From positions 33,672,432 to 33,736,431 of the forward strand of contig CM064417.1 in assembly GCA_032690845.1 (NCBI GenBank): a DNA stretch of 64,000 bases. Direction: 5' to 3'. Position numbers and translations under genes: made by a program. The stretch comes from Eleusine coracana subsp. coracana (taxonomy: Eukaryota > Streptophyta > Magnoliopsida > Poales > Poaceae). Below the pieces are notes generated by a model. It had not been told where the DNA came from and ran no database searches. It saw nothing but the letters and a program-made list of their open reading frames with translations. Shown one piece after another: positions 22,004-34,312 of this stretch; the first letter of the stretch is position 1; the number at the start of each line of letters is the position of its first letter.

Positions 22004-23402
22004 TGATACAAAATTGTTAACTTTTTTCCGCGAGTTCCTCCGGTAACAGGCATGTGCAAACTATGTACCGCGTATGTGTCCATCCGTCGAACGATGTTTC
22101 AAATTCTAGGGTACGTTGAATGATAAATTTTAATTCCTCTTTTAGTACAACATTAATCAGAGGGTAAGTACAACCAGAACAGAATCACTTTACTCAGAGG
22201 GTTAGTACAACATTAATCAGAGGGTTAGTAGTGTAACATTAATCAGAGGGTTAAGTGCAGAATCACTTTTCTCAAAACATCATAGCACCCAAAGGAAAGA
22301 ACCACTCAACGGTCAACTACTCAAATTTAATGTAACACTATCTGTTCCGCCACTGATGAAAAAAGGAATTTAACACGATGGACTCCATGCTGTTCTTCAA
22401 AACAGAATCCAATGGTACTAGTTACTGGGACAATAGCTGACCTCCTGACAGCATAGTATCATACCTTTTGATAAAAATTCAAATACATGGGAAATACATG
22501 CGGCTGAGATTGACCAGCTGTCATTCCATGCCAGGTGTACGTCTATGATGCCCGGAACACATACCGCCGGGAACATAAAACAATTTCCGCCGGCCTCCAC
22601 GTACCTTGGTGTTACACGGTTGAAGTCAACATACTTTCAATGCACAAAAGATGAAATGAATTGCTACAGTCAATCTTGTTTTGTTTCCCGTTACACTAAA
22701 TTTCACAAAACTGTTAGGTCACAAGCTACATATTTATTTTATCTTCGTATAGCAAGGCTATGGATTTTAAGGAATTGAATCACAAACTAAAATTATGTGA
22801 GTGATGCATCACAAAATTACACAGGTTTAATGCAACTATCACAAAGTACAGATATGCAGTTTGTATACATCACTCACACAATCTATGATTTTGCAATACA
22901 ACTCATTAAAATATACTACCATTTTACATCATATATTAGGTCTTTATAGAGAACATGTAGGTGTAGTTTTGTATTACAAACTTGCGCAGTTATCAGTTTT
23001 TTTAAAACACTGTCTTATTATTATTTGTTATAATTTTATTGGAAAAGTTATTTTATTTACCGAAATTATATTTTTCCCCAAACTATCAACAGTACATTAT
23101 CCTTTCCATGTTCTGAAGAGAGAGAAAAAGGTTGATGAACCACTCACTCGACACGTGTTGATCGACAGAGTCCGCGGACTTGCACGGAATAGAATCCCCA
23201 TTCCGTTCTGCCCACCCGCAGGGCCGCACGCCTACCCAACCTCCTTCTGCCGGAGCCGCCGCCGCCTGCCACGCTAGCAAAGCCCAGCCGCGCCGCCTCC
23301 ATAGCTGGATTCACCCGCACCTGATCAGTTTGGTTGCGGTACGATACGAGCAGCAGGTGGAGGTGCTGGTTGTGAGGAGTTCGGTGCGGGTAATACAAAG
23401 CG
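22004..23402. other. Intergenic, upstream of first PWWP gene
   Basis: No supported gene. It contains a short direct-repeat cluster at 22150-22260 and a very A/T-rich stretch at 22640-23110. The last 250 bp turn GC-rich and probably hold the promoter and 5' leader of the PWWP gene. Confidence 0.5.
22150..22260 (+). repeat. Direct repeats of about 21-45 bp
   Basis: The unit ACATTAATCAGAGGGTTAGT occurs three times in imperfect form, with further 'cagagggt' copies and two 'agaatcactttwctca' copies close by. Confidence 0.75.
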
Positions 23403-25666
23403 ATGGAGAGCCGCGCGGGAGACAGGGAGTGGAGCGGCAGCATGACGGGGTCGAACGCCAAGGCCGGGGCGCTCGTGTGGGTGCTCCGCCGCAACGGATG
23501 CTGGTGGCCCGGCCAGATCCTCGGCACGGACGAGCTGCCCAAGAACTACGTCATCCCGCCGCGCTCCTTCGGCACGCCCATCAAGCTCCTCGGCCGCCCG
23601 GACGGTAGCATGTTCGTACAATCCTCCGTCCTTCAGTCGTAGTTATTCCTGGATTTATCTTCCTGTACGTTCTTGGCAAAGCACATAGTCCAAAGGAAAC
23701 CGTAATAGAGCGTTCCTCTTCCGCTCACCAATCATTTTAATCACTTCATTTACATTGTTTCCCTTTCTTGCTTGCTTGTGCATAGAATCGATCAGATATG
23801 GGTTTTTGCAAATTAGCTTGAGGTTTGTGTTCTTGCTACCCATGATGCCTTGGATAGCAGTACCTGCAGAAGTGCAGATACAAGGATAAATTACATGATA
23901 ACCTCATTGCTTTCTATGTACGCATATCCGGGGGAAATGAGACATGGAACCTCATAAAGATTAGACTTATGGATAAAATTTTGTGGAAATTGCTCCCGTA
24001 CATGGTTAAAGCAAAACAAAATTCGGTTTTGGTGACCTGGTCAGTGCAATTAGTATGTATATTTTACATTTTATAATGTTAGACTGATTATCTTTAATTC
24101 TTGAATTATGTACATAGATTAACGCTCATCAAGTCCTTTGTCGTTGCGCCTTTGGAAATCTGATTGATTCATACTATTCTTTCTAGCATTTTAAGAATGA
24201 AGATGTTTATCTTACCTTCTGTTTTGAACTTCACAACAGTGATTGGTATAATATCGAGAAGTCTGAGCATGTGAAGCCATTTCGGTGCAGAGAATTTGAT
24301 ATGTGTATAGAAAATGCCAAGGTTCAACGTAGGCTGCAGAGGGAAGCATGCAACAAAGGGAAGTATGTCTCGATAAATGATGCCATTATGCATGCCCTTG
24401 AAATTGAAATGTCCCGTTTCCCAAATGAAGGTAATAATCTTGAAGAGGATGTCTCATATTCTCAAGCTTAGTAACCAGCTCATTTAATTCAATGTGTAGT
24501 TTCGTGTTATTTCTTTGATGTCATGTTTAAGAATATGCTATTCGTCACTCCCTGAGTTATGCTAGTGCACACTCACTTAACATTTTAAGTTTTAACTGAT
24601 ACCCGTTTTCTCAGAACCCACCAATCAAACTACTGAATATAGCAAAGAAGATATATCTCCGATTCAAGATGGTAGAAAAAACAAGATGGAAATAATAAGA
24701 TTTGTCACTCCGATATCTAAAGAAAATCACAAGAGGGATAACAGCTCGATGCCGCTGCTGGACGAAGGGGCAATGAAATGCCAGGTGCTAGAGAGTGATG
24801 CTGTTGGGTTGGATGCAAGGGTCGAAGGTTCTGTCTTTAAGCCCACTGAACTTAAGAACAATATAAAAGTTTGTGATGTTGAGATGGAAGCTTATGGAAA
24901 CTACAAGGGTCATGGCTTACCCCTTACTTTCCTCATCAGTAAATCGACTGGTAAACCCATCAAGGGTTACCCTGTTGCTGTAGAGGTTCTGGAGGATAGT
25001 TGTCCTGTACCAACTACAAAGGTTAACGGTTCAGCAATTAGCTGTTTTGATTACTTAATGGAGAGTGGAATTTCAGTGCCACGGCAAGCAAGATCTTTGA
25101 GGAAACCCAGTGGTAGCAGAAAGATCTCAGAGCATGATTTGGGTAAGTCCTGGGGGCCAGATGCACGGAGCTTCTCATCTTATTCTAATTCACCAAGGAA
25201 AAATCTGACAGAGAGATCAAACAGGAAGGCTGTAGTTGCAGAAGGCTTCCCGCCACCGACTCAATCGACCAGCAAACCGGCATCTTCACCAAGGCATATG
25301 CAGAGCTTATCATACTTTTCAGATAGTCGGGGAGAGTGTGCAAACAGTGGCCCTCTAGTTGTGAAAGGCTCCCCATGGCCAAGTCTCTCGCTACGAGTTG
25401 ATGCAATGGAAGACAGTGAAAGTAACGCTGATGAGTTCCATAGCGACAGCAGCGATAATGAGTACCAGAGTGACAGCAGCACAGATGAGTACCACAGTGG
25501 CAGCAGCGCTGATGAGGACTATGTGCGACCGATTACCTATATTGCTGGTTCCCAGGGCTCGCCTCCGTTCTTGTCCCCTGTGGCAACTTCCTCTAGGAGC
25601 ATCAATGGATGCGCTCTGTACTTATGTTCTGCCTCCACTCTGTGTGCTCCTGTGCGTTTGGTTTAG
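23403..25666 (+). CDS. PWWP-domain protein, shortened tandem copy
   Basis: Model join(23403-23611, 24240-24430, 24615-25666), 483 residues. Exon 1 holds the PWWP domain core (residues 22-60: 'GALVWVLRRNGCWWPGQIL', 'GTPIKLLGRPDGS'). Exon 2 continues 'IDWYNIEKSEHVKPFRCREF' and 'DAIMHALEIE'. Exon 3 has the family block 'GNYKGHGLPLTFLISKSTGK' and an acidic Ser/Asp repeat tail. It resembles the Arabidopsis At1g51745-type uncharacterised family; PWWP domains usually read methylated histones or DNA in chromatin. Introns are GT/AG. Compared with the downstream copy it lacks about 300 codons of exon 2 and uses donor G|GTAATA inside the remnant. It may be expressed or a decaying duplicate. Confidence 0.75.
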
Positions 25667-26261
25667 TTAAAGGGAAGAAGTTGGGTCTACTGCGAGTTAA
25701 AAAGATGGAAAGTCGGCTGGAAATATCTACTCTGTTGCAGTCACAGGGGCAAATCTCAGTACTTCAGTAGCTTCTTGTTTTGTGGAAAATTAACAATTGG
25801 TTTGTACAACTAACAAGGTGGTAGTGTCAAGCATTCCAGTGGCAATGGTCAGCGTTCCCGTGTTTTTGGGGTACGGTAGATAATAAGATCTTAAGAGCAA
25901 ACAGTAGAGGTGGGTGAGTCGGTGTTTGTAGTTGCAGCTGTCTTCTGGGCTACTCTTTTCTGACTAAAAATCCATGTGTTGCTAGCAGTGCATTTGCCAT
26001 GTCGAACCAATTTACTACTTTAGAATCTCTCTCCAGCTTAAGTTTTATTGTTCTAGTAAAAAACTCTACAAATAATTACGGACATTCTGCAGGACCTTGA
26101 ATAAAAACAGACGAAACATAACATGTCACTAACATAAGGAAAATGGTGAGTATTGAAAAACAGCATCCAAAAGATGACATATCAAACTTAAGCCACATGC
26201 CAGTGGCACCTCAGTTTTTTTTTCCCGTGTCTGTGTCTTTTCCTTCGCACTGACCTCTCAG
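25667..26261. other. 3' flank of first PWWP gene
   Basis: Probably 3' untranslated region followed by intergenic DNA; no gene seen. It ends at the target duplication of the hAT element. Confidence 0.5.
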
Positions 26262-26536
26262 GCTCTCACTAGTCCTGGCCAACTGGGCCGTGCCTGCTGT
26301 GCTGGCCCGAGGCCCGTAAAATTTGGCCCGGCCCAGGTTTAGCACGGCACGCGTCAATTCGTGCCTGGGTCAGCTCGACATGCACTTTCGTGCCGTGCTA
26401 AGGCAGTGGCCTCGGCCCGGCGGGTGGCACGGGCACGGCCCATTTAGAGACGGCCCAGTGAAGCACAAATTCGACCCAGTTAGGCATGGTTTGATATTAA
26501 AAAGAATAGACATTTTATATGCATACAACAAAACTA

Positions 26537-26603
26537 AAGTGGTCTAATGGTAAACCACTTCACTCTCAATCTGAAGACCGGGGTTTGAATCCCACCCCAC
26601 TCC
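26537..26603 (+). other. tRNA-like sequence inside the hAT element
   Basis: TGGTCTAATGG (26540-26550) fits the pol III A box and GGTTTGAATCC (26582-26592) fits the B box with one change, 42 bases apart as in a tRNA. A stem CTTCA/TGAAG sits at the anticodon position with a 9-base loop, and AGTGG can pair with CCACT as a short acceptor. The loop size and weak acceptor argue against a working tRNA. Identity uncertain. Confidence 0.6.
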
Positions 26604-26776
26604 TATTTCCACCCTTTTCTCCCTATTTTAGTGTTATCGGGCTACTGGACTTATCGGGCTACTGGGCGTAACGGACCAGCCAGGCACGGCCCATGTCGTG
26701 CTGTGGGCGATGGTGCGGCATGACCCGGCCCAAAACCAATATCGTGCCGTGCTGGCCCGATATATAACGTGTCGTG

Positions 26777-26897
26777 CTGGCCCGATATATAACGTGCCGG
26801 GTCTTTTTGGATTTAGTCCAGGCCGGGCCGGGCGGCCCGATATATAACGTGCCGGGTCTTTTTGGATTTAGTCCAGGCCGGGCCGGGCGGCCCGTTT
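26777..26897 (+). repeat. Tandem duplication of about 59 bp within the hAT element
   Basis: The unit beginning CCCGATATATAACGTGCCGG and ending CCGGGCCGGGCGG occurs twice in a row with no or almost no change, preceded by a partial third copy (26756-26777). Confidence 0.85.
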
Positions 26898-26916
26898 GGC
26901 CAGGACTAGCTCTCAC

Positions 26917-27321
26917 TGTGTTGTATGGATTAGATCTTAGCCGCTTGACACACGAATGTACTTAAAACAGGAGCCCATTTAGTAATGGGCCCGAGCAGCG
27001 AAACGGCCCAACACACACCTGTAGCTCTAACCCCAGCTCCGTTCTTCCTCCTTCCCCCAGACTCCACACCTCTCCGTCCTTCCACCTCTTCTCCCCACCT
27101 GCACGCCGAGACTCAGGGAAGCAGCCGCCGCCTAAGCAGCCGTCAGCTGGGCTCAAGAGCCATCCCTTCCGCGCCGTCTCTGGATTCACCTACTGCTCTT
27201 CCTGATTTCTTGGACAAAGAAAAAGGCGTTTCTAGACTCTGATCAGTTTGGTGGGGGGACAGAGGAGCCGGAGGGGGGAGCCGATGGTTGTCCAGAGGTA
27301 GGGCTTCGGAGATACAAGGCG
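26917..27321. other. Promoter and 5' leader region of second PWWP gene
   Basis: About 400 bp between the hAT element and the ATG, becoming C-rich. A pyrimidine-rich leader (27030-27110) is visible; no clear TATA box. Confidence 0.45.
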
Positions 27322-30300
27322 ATGGGGAGCTTCGCAGCGGAGGATGAGTGCCCCAGCGGTGTGACGGGGGCGGACGCTGAGGTCGGGGCTCTCGTCTGGG
27401 TCCGCCGCCGCAACGGATCCTGGTGGCCCGGCCGGATCCTCGGCATGGACGAACTTCCCGAGAACTGCGTCATCCCGCCACGCTCAGCCGGCACGCCTAT
27501 CAAGCTCCTCGGCCGCCCCGACGGTAGCATGTCTGTACAAACCCTCGCCGTACCAGTAGTACCCCGACCCCCCTGTCGCCTTTTGCAATCGCTTAGTTAT
27601 TATACTTCCATTGACTTGCGCGTTTATTGATTTTACTTCCTTCTGATGATCCGTGGCGGTACAGTTAGTTCTTAGCCTTATGGTGGTTATAGAATTATTA
27701 AACCTCATGTTGTGTTCACTCTCAAGTTGAGTAATCTTCATTTTTCTTCTTCTGGATTTTGGTAGCATGGAAACTCAGAAAGGGAGGGCACTGTTTGTAT
27801 ATGCTCGATTGTTGATTAGCACTTTCATGATGTGTCTAGCTACCCCCAAACTCATCAAGTTTGCTTAGTGATATTGGGTTTTACATTTTTGGTTGTAGAG
27901 CACCAGCAAACGTAGTATTCCACTCTCATATTCTTTCATGGTGTTATTATCCTAAAAAGAGGGATAGGTATCAGGAAGATCAATTAGGTTCAGCTTACGG
28001 CTTTCTATTATGTATGATAAATACTAAGGAGTGAAAGGGATCAAGAAATGGACATGGATTTCTGAAATTAAAATGTATAATTGTATAGATTGAAATTGCG
28101 TTGAGAGTGAATGATAGTACTTGATATCTATTTGATCTACACACATACCCTCAGTCTTTTTTGTGTAGTTAAAAAACTATATGGTTTTATGATTAAATTG
28201 ATTCCCTCTACAAATTGGAATCCGGTTGAGGGCGAAGGTTCATGGGACCGGACCAATTGTATATGTTATTTTATTCCTTAATCATTCAATGTCTTTTTTT
28301 GAACTTCCCAAGCAAATGAATGTGCTAATGTCTATCACTTCCTTTGCCGTTGCATCTTTTTTTAGTATGTTGCTTTTGAATAGTTGTTTTCATTCTTGTT
28401 TGTACCATTAAATTTCAGTATACCAAGTTTATGATACTTGCATTCTAATTCTGTGCCCATACTTTCCTAACTTACCTACTGCCTTGGACTTTTCCACAGT
28501 GACTGGTATAATTTAGAGAAATCTAAACGTGTGAAGTCATTTCGTTGTGGAGAATATGATGAATGTATAGAAAAAGCCAAAGCTCTAGCTCGCCAGCAAC
28601 AGCAAAAGAGAACGCATGCTGAAGTTGCTGCAGGGAGGTATGTTCGTAGAGAGGATGCCATTATGCATGCCCTTGAGATTGAAAGGTCCCGTCTTTCAAA
28701 TAAAGATGATGATCTCGAAGAGGACAGTGATGATGATGTATGTGCATCCCAGACCCTCTATTCCGCAAAATCTAAGAATATAAATGGGCTCAATAAAAAT
28801 CCTCGCGATGTCAGGGGTCTGTATGGTACTGAAGGAAATTCAGCTCAAGAAATGTCTCAAGCCTTGGTAGTGTTCAAACAGCCACAAAATACATCCTCTT
28901 CAAGCACTAGGTATGCATCATCATCATCATTGAAGAAGAAGAAGCGGAAGGGCCGAAAAAATTCAAAAGATGATACAGTTAGAGGATTCCAGCGTATGAG
29001 AGACCTTAGGGAGATCGGAACAAAGAATGTTCCCAAACAGAAATTTGGTTCAGGCATATTTTCAGATGGGCATCAGGATGTACCTCTTCTTGAAAGTGGA
29101 CCAAGCTTTGGCTATGATTTGTCCAGCACCAATGGAGTAAAAAACGGTAAGCAGACTCATTCATCCATAAAAAAGAAACGCTCCAATATTGGGCAATCCT
29201 ATGAAAATTCAAGGAAGAAAGATAGGCGACGCCCACTGTCAAAGTTATGTGAAGATTCAGAAGTGACCATCCCAACATATTCTGACTGGAACACTTCAGG
29301 GCATTCTAGCCAGTACCGGGGAGACCAAATACCCAATCTCTTTCAACCAACCAGGGCAAGAACTATTTTTTCAACAGATGTAAATCACTGTTCCTACAGC
29401 TCGGGTGCTTCAAGTTTGGAGACCTTGTTAGATACATCACACTACAATCATGCAGGTCCTGCCATGTCTACTGTAAAGGATGCTGAAGCATCTTGCGCAA
29501 CTGGATTTATCAATGCTGACTGCTCTGATGGTGATGAATTTGATGCCCTTACTTTGGAGGGTGATATTCTGGAGGAAGGTAAAGTCACAGCTCCAATTTC
29601 CATTTTCTTGGTTGTACATTTTTTAAAAAAGAAATAACCATGTAAACAAATGACAAAGGAAAAATATCTCTGGTTGTAGTGTTATTGTAACCGTTCCGTG
29701 CTTTGTCAAAAAATGACTACTCATTCATAAAAATATGTGTAGCAAAGTTCTCTTAGTTTTATGCCGTGCAAACAATTATCCCATGTTGCGAAGGGTGCAG
29801 TTTCTTATTCCTTTCTCAATCCTAATGGGTTTTACTTTCGCTATCATTGGAAGCATTCCTAATTTCTTTCAACTGGTCTATTTTTTTGCAGGCCATTTGA
29901 ATACTTATGGACCTTGTACATCCATAAAGGATCAAACTTTTGACTGTAGCAAGGTTGGCATGTCTTCGGTTCGGCATCAGAGAAGTTCCAAGAAAAAAAG
30001 TTTGAGCTCTGTCACTCCGATATCTAAAGAAAGCAATAAGATGGATAAGAATGTGCTGCTGCAACAATACGATGGAACAATAAAATTGGACAGTGGTGTT
30101 TGTATGGCTAGTGAAATAGAAGGCAATATGCGATTCACGGTGCCTGAGCATGACGAGTCCTCTGAAACAATAAGCAACCATTTAAACTCAGAGAAGGGCA
30201 CGACATTCCCATATTATGTTCCACTTCAAGTAATAATGCCTGAACAGCAGCCAGATCTGAAACCTCCAAGCTGCCATGTGGTGAGGCCAACCAAGAGAGC

Positions 30301-30820
30301 GTGTGCAGATTATAGATTATATGATGTTGAGGTAGCTGTTCAAGGAAGCTACAAGGGCCATCATGCGCCCCTTGTTTCCCTCTTGAGTAAATGGACAGGT
30401 AAACCCATTGTGGGATACCCTGTCACCGTGGAGGTTTTGGATGATAGTGGTCCTACAGCAAGTAGATGTGAGCGTCACCCGGCAATGGGCAGTCTCAACG
30501 CCTTACTAAGGAGCGGAGCTGCAGAACCGCGGCAAGCAAGATCTTCACATAAGTCTAGACCAAAGTCTAGTGGTCGTAAAAAGGTCTCAGAGAATGATTT
30601 AGACAAGTCTTGGCGGCCTCATACCAAGAAACCAGCATCTTCACCAAGGAAAATGCGGAGGCTCTCATCCTTCGCCAGCAGTCGGAGAGAGAGTGCCAGC
30701 AGGAATTCTGTAGTTGCAAAAACTGGTGGACCAACTGTGGCGTGTGTTCCACTTCGCCTCGTTTTCAGTAGGATCAATGAGGCACTAAGCTTCCCCGTAA
30801 GACAAGAAAACCCAACCTGA
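27322..30820 (+). CDS. PWWP-domain protein, full-length copy (At1g51745-like)
   Basis: Model join(27322-27530, 28500-29578, 29892-30820), 738 residues. PWWP core at residues 22-60 ('GALVWVRRRNGSWWPGRIL', 'GTPIKLLGRPDGS'), continuing over the first intron as 'IDWYNLEKSKRVKSFRCGEY'. The middle has basic nuclear-type segments ('KKKKRKGRKNSKD', 'KKKRSNIG', 'RKKDRRRP'). The C-terminal family block is 'LYDVEVAVQGSYKGHHAPLV' and 'WTGKPIVGYPVTVEVLDD', then Ser/Lys-rich. Exon 1 is 209 bp in both copies and intron 1 splits the same codon (AT|T), which supports the model. Introns 969 and 313 bp, GT/AG. Probably a nuclear chromatin reader; biochemical role unknown to me. Confidence 0.87.
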
Positions 30821-31833
30821 AGTGGACGAGACAGGAGAGCACTTTGCATTGCAGAAACAGCGTGTGGGGATATACATTTGCTAGATTTTGTTTGTACATT
30901 AGTTGCCGTATAAATTCAAAAGTTTAATGCCTGTCTTGTTCACTTCAGTATCATTGTTCTTGTAATCTGTGACTGCGCTAGGCAGTTACTTGCCCTCCCT
31001 GGGTTAGTGGGAGGAAATAACGGGCGTGAGTTTGTGTTTTTGTCTGATAGCGGAAGAGAAATAGCAAACCAGTTTGGTACAGATATCTGCATCAGCATTA
31101 GTTGTTTCAGACAAATTGCAGTATATAGTCGATGGTTAAAATGATAATGAAACTTTCTTGAGCAACTGCTTCAGTCAATCAGTGCTGACATTGCTTAGAG
31201 TTGACACAGTTTTTGTACTTCTGTCGGCATCGAGCCAAAGCGAGGCACCACTACGCCGACTGCTGCGCATGCACCACCTCTAGAAACAGCATTAGCACCA
31301 GTGCCATGAGTTGCAATTTATGTCAGTATTGTAATTCTGTTCATTTGCACGTTCTGCCTGATAGGCGGGTTAATTTGATCTTGAATTCTTAATGCACGTA
31401 GCAATACTCCGATTGACAGGAAAATTCTAAACATAAAATTCGTCGAAACATCCCAAAACTGCGTGACAACACATTTACTAACATTATACTGCCTGATAGG
31501 CCTGCGGATGCACTGGAAGCCCATGAGATCGTTAATCTCCGGTAAATTAACCATCTCATGTTCAGAGTACATCAATAATCAGGGTTGTCGCTAAATGATA
31601 AGACAATTTGAATAAAGTTTGACAACGACATCACCTAAACACTGAAATATAAACAGACAGTTAAAATAGGCCACATGATCTGCTTTGAAGTGTTGCAGTT
31701 AGGAGACATACTTCTTCCAACATCAAAGACATAACACTCGGTCTTTGGATAGTGATAGACTTAATTTACAGGGATAGAGCAACCAATTAAGTTTTGGCTG
31801 CACAATCACACTACTGTGATCTAGACTGACAAA
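30821..31833. other. Intergenic between convergent PWWP and Rab genes
   Basis: Holds the 3' untranslated regions of two genes that converge. No further gene seen. Confidence 0.55.
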
Positions 31834-34312
31834 TCAAGAGCAGCAGCTGCTCTGCTGGGTAACAGGTTGACCCCGCATTTGAACAGTTGCTGGCCTACTA
31901 GCACCACCTGTAGCTGGTTGACTTGCCATCCTATTCAAGAAGAAAAACAAGGCATATGACTTAGTTGTGTCATCAACATATGAGTGGCAAAGAGCAAAAA
32001 CTATAGGTCATCATCGACTCTAAATCAGATGCAATATTATGTTCCACAATCAAACAATTCTTTTGGCTTTGTATCAGATGCAATATTACATTCCACGATC
32101 AAATGATGTCACATGTACCACGGACTCCCAACAAACTACTGACAAATTCAGAATAAATGTGAAACTGCTGCAACATAAAATTTAGAAAGTAGAGTAAGTT
32201 ATTACCTGTTCTTTATCTCTCCTGCCATTGTCATGAATGCCTTCTCCACATTTGTTGCATCCTTGGCACTAGTCTCAAGGAACGGTATTCCAATCTCATC
32301 AGCAAGGGCCTGACACAGTGAGTAAACATAGAGCCAAGTTAGCGGTAATTCAGATTGAGAACTGCATTGATGCATGTTACTTGATGCACCGAAATATTAC
32401 CTTTCCAGCTTCAAAAGAAACTACTCTGTTCTCAGCCAGGTCACACTTGTTCCCCACTAAAAGCTTGTTCACATTTTCACTGGCATACCTGTCAATCTCG
32501 TTCAACCACTGCTTTACGTTGTTGAAGCTCTCCTGGTCAGTTACATCATACACAACCTATGGAACAAGTTAATATGAGACACAATGTAAGTCTATCTGGG
32601 ATAATAACAAACAGTAAGATAACATAAATCTCAATGAGATTACAAATAGGAAGAAAACATTATAACTAGAAAGAAAACTCACAATGATACCATGAGCTCC
32701 ACGGTAGTAGCTGCTTGTGATGGTCCTAAAGCGCTCTTGGCCAGCAGTATCCCACTGAATGAAGAACATGCGGATATGTCAGAGTTGGAGCTTCTAAAAT
32801 TGTACAGAATTACAGCCTGTACTCTGACCAGATACTTACAATTTGCAGCTTTATCGTCTTCCCATCTTGCTCAACGGTGCGGATTTTCTAGGAAGTCCAA
32901 GACAGGGTGAATAGGTTATACAAGATAAACAAAGCGTGTTTGAGCTAATAACATAGAGAACCGACTTTATTTAATCCCATCAAGAACAACTTACAAAATC
33001 AACACCGATCGTACTGATATAGCTCTCCAGGTACGAGTCATCCTGTGAAGTGAATAAGAAGAATTTTTTTGCCTTAGGAGGGAGAATGCAGAATAGCATA
33101 CATCTGATATTGAATATCATTATATGAAAGTACATTAGTAGATGCCTTTATGATGCCATTTTATGCTATCATATTGTTGAGAGGGTACTGAAAATGGAGA
33201 GCTCAAGAAAAAAAATTATTCAGGGTCTCTTTGTTTTAGTTTAAAATTGTTTAGACAGCATGTAGTTTCAAATTGACCCCAAAGTTGCCCAAAAAGCTTC
33301 CCTAGAAAGCCAGGATAACTGGTCCAGGAGCACATTTCAAAATATAGGTGTCACAGCGGTCATTATTGGTCTTGCTAACATTCTATATTATGTTAAGTAT
33401 GAATAACTAAGACCAGAGCCATTTGGTGCAACTGTTGGTCAATGATTCTCAAGTCTCAACAGCATGCCTCCAAGAAAACGAGTAGTAACCTTTTTAAGTC
33501 CATCGGTTCATGCACCTTTCATCTTCCCTAATCCAAACCTGGAAGCCCATGGACACTCCAGGAATTCTAAAGTGAGATGCATTCAAGCTAGACAAAAGAC
33601 TCCTCTAAGGCAAATGGATACTTTTCTTGGGGTGTTTGTAATTTGGAATACACTCAAACGAAATAAAATAGCCTTTTCTCCAAGTCTGAGCCATACTCCA
33701 AGCAGGAATAACTGTTTGCTCAAAGGTTGGGAACTCACCGCAAACCTCAGCAGCAGGCAGGACTTGCCAACCCCAGAGTCCCCGATGAGGAGCAGCTTGA
33801 AGAGGTAGTCACTGCACGATAAGAAAAGAGCATCTCGTCACATCATTTACACGCATCCCCACAAGTTTACACACGCTACAAATCGGGTAAAGACATCCTA
33901 ATCTTACAAGTGGCAGTTGCATCTTTCAACTGCAACAGAACAAAAGGGGAAAAAAGAAAGGGCGGGGGCGCAAATCGGTCAGGGCTACCCGAATCCAGTA
34001 CGTGGCTAGCGATTCTGGGAGCAGCGTGTCGAAGAATCTGCTATTCCTGGCACGAAGATGGACGAAGCTATGACTAAAACTAGCACCTAACCAGCACGCG
34101 GGAACTGCCAAGTAAACGAGCAAGGGGGTGCCGCGGAGCCCACGATCGGAGCCCGAATCGGCGGCCCGCGGCAAGATCAGCTGGCCAATCGACTCGCGCA
34201 GGCGCATCCCCGACAAGGGCAGATTCCATGGACCGGTACCGACCGAATCAGAAGCGGCAGCACGATTAGAGAGTCAGAGAGGTTGGGAGCGGACTTACTA
34301 CTCGGGATTCAT
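31834..34312 (-). CDS. RABD2: Rab1/RabD small GTPase
   Basis: Eight exons on the minus strand: 34312-34299, 33811-33739, 33042-32995, 32887-32840, 32754-32683, 32556-32401, 32309-32206, 31930-31834; 612 bp, 203 residues, the usual Rab1 length. Motifs: P-loop GDSGVGKS (15-22), switch I '[10 protein letters not shown]', DTAGQERF (63-70), NKCD (121-124), ETSAK (149-153), C-terminal '..QQSSCCS' with the twin Cys for geranylgeranylation. Begins [18 protein letters not shown]. It controls ER-to-Golgi vesicle transport in plants (YPTM2/RIC1 relatives). The first coding exon is only 14 bp, a layout I believe is conserved in this family. All splice sites are GT/AG with good donors (GTAAGT, GTGAGT). 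Intact. Confidence 0.96.

Larger units (their letters stand above)
26270..26908. mobile_element. Nonautonomous hAT-type element with tRNA-like core
   Basis: A 639-bp element bounded by TAGTCCTGGCCAA...TTGGCCAGGACTA inverted ends and flanked by a perfect 8-bp duplication GCTCTCAC (26262-26269 and 26909-26916), the hAT hallmark. Subterminal regions are dense in GGCCCG and GTGCTGGCCCG repeats, as in grass hAT elements whose transposase binds such motifs. No transposase coding. It lies about 410 bp upstream of the second PWWP gene's ATG, so could affect its promoter. Confidence 0.88.

Noticed and set aside
22150..22260. CRISPR-like array
   Set aside because: Only three or four imperfect repeats without regular spacers, in a plant nuclear context.
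23144..23542. Minus-strand 132-codon frame over the first PWWP exon
   Set aside because: Shadow of the GC-rich coding exon; the plus frame has the PWWP motif and a paralogue.
25398..25670. Alternative frame in the last PWWP exon
   Set aside because: Shadow of the acidic Ser/Asp repeat in another frame.
26537..26603. Functional tRNA gene
   Set aside because: Anticodon loop of nine bases, acceptor of about five pairs and location inside a transposon; treated as tRNA-like only.
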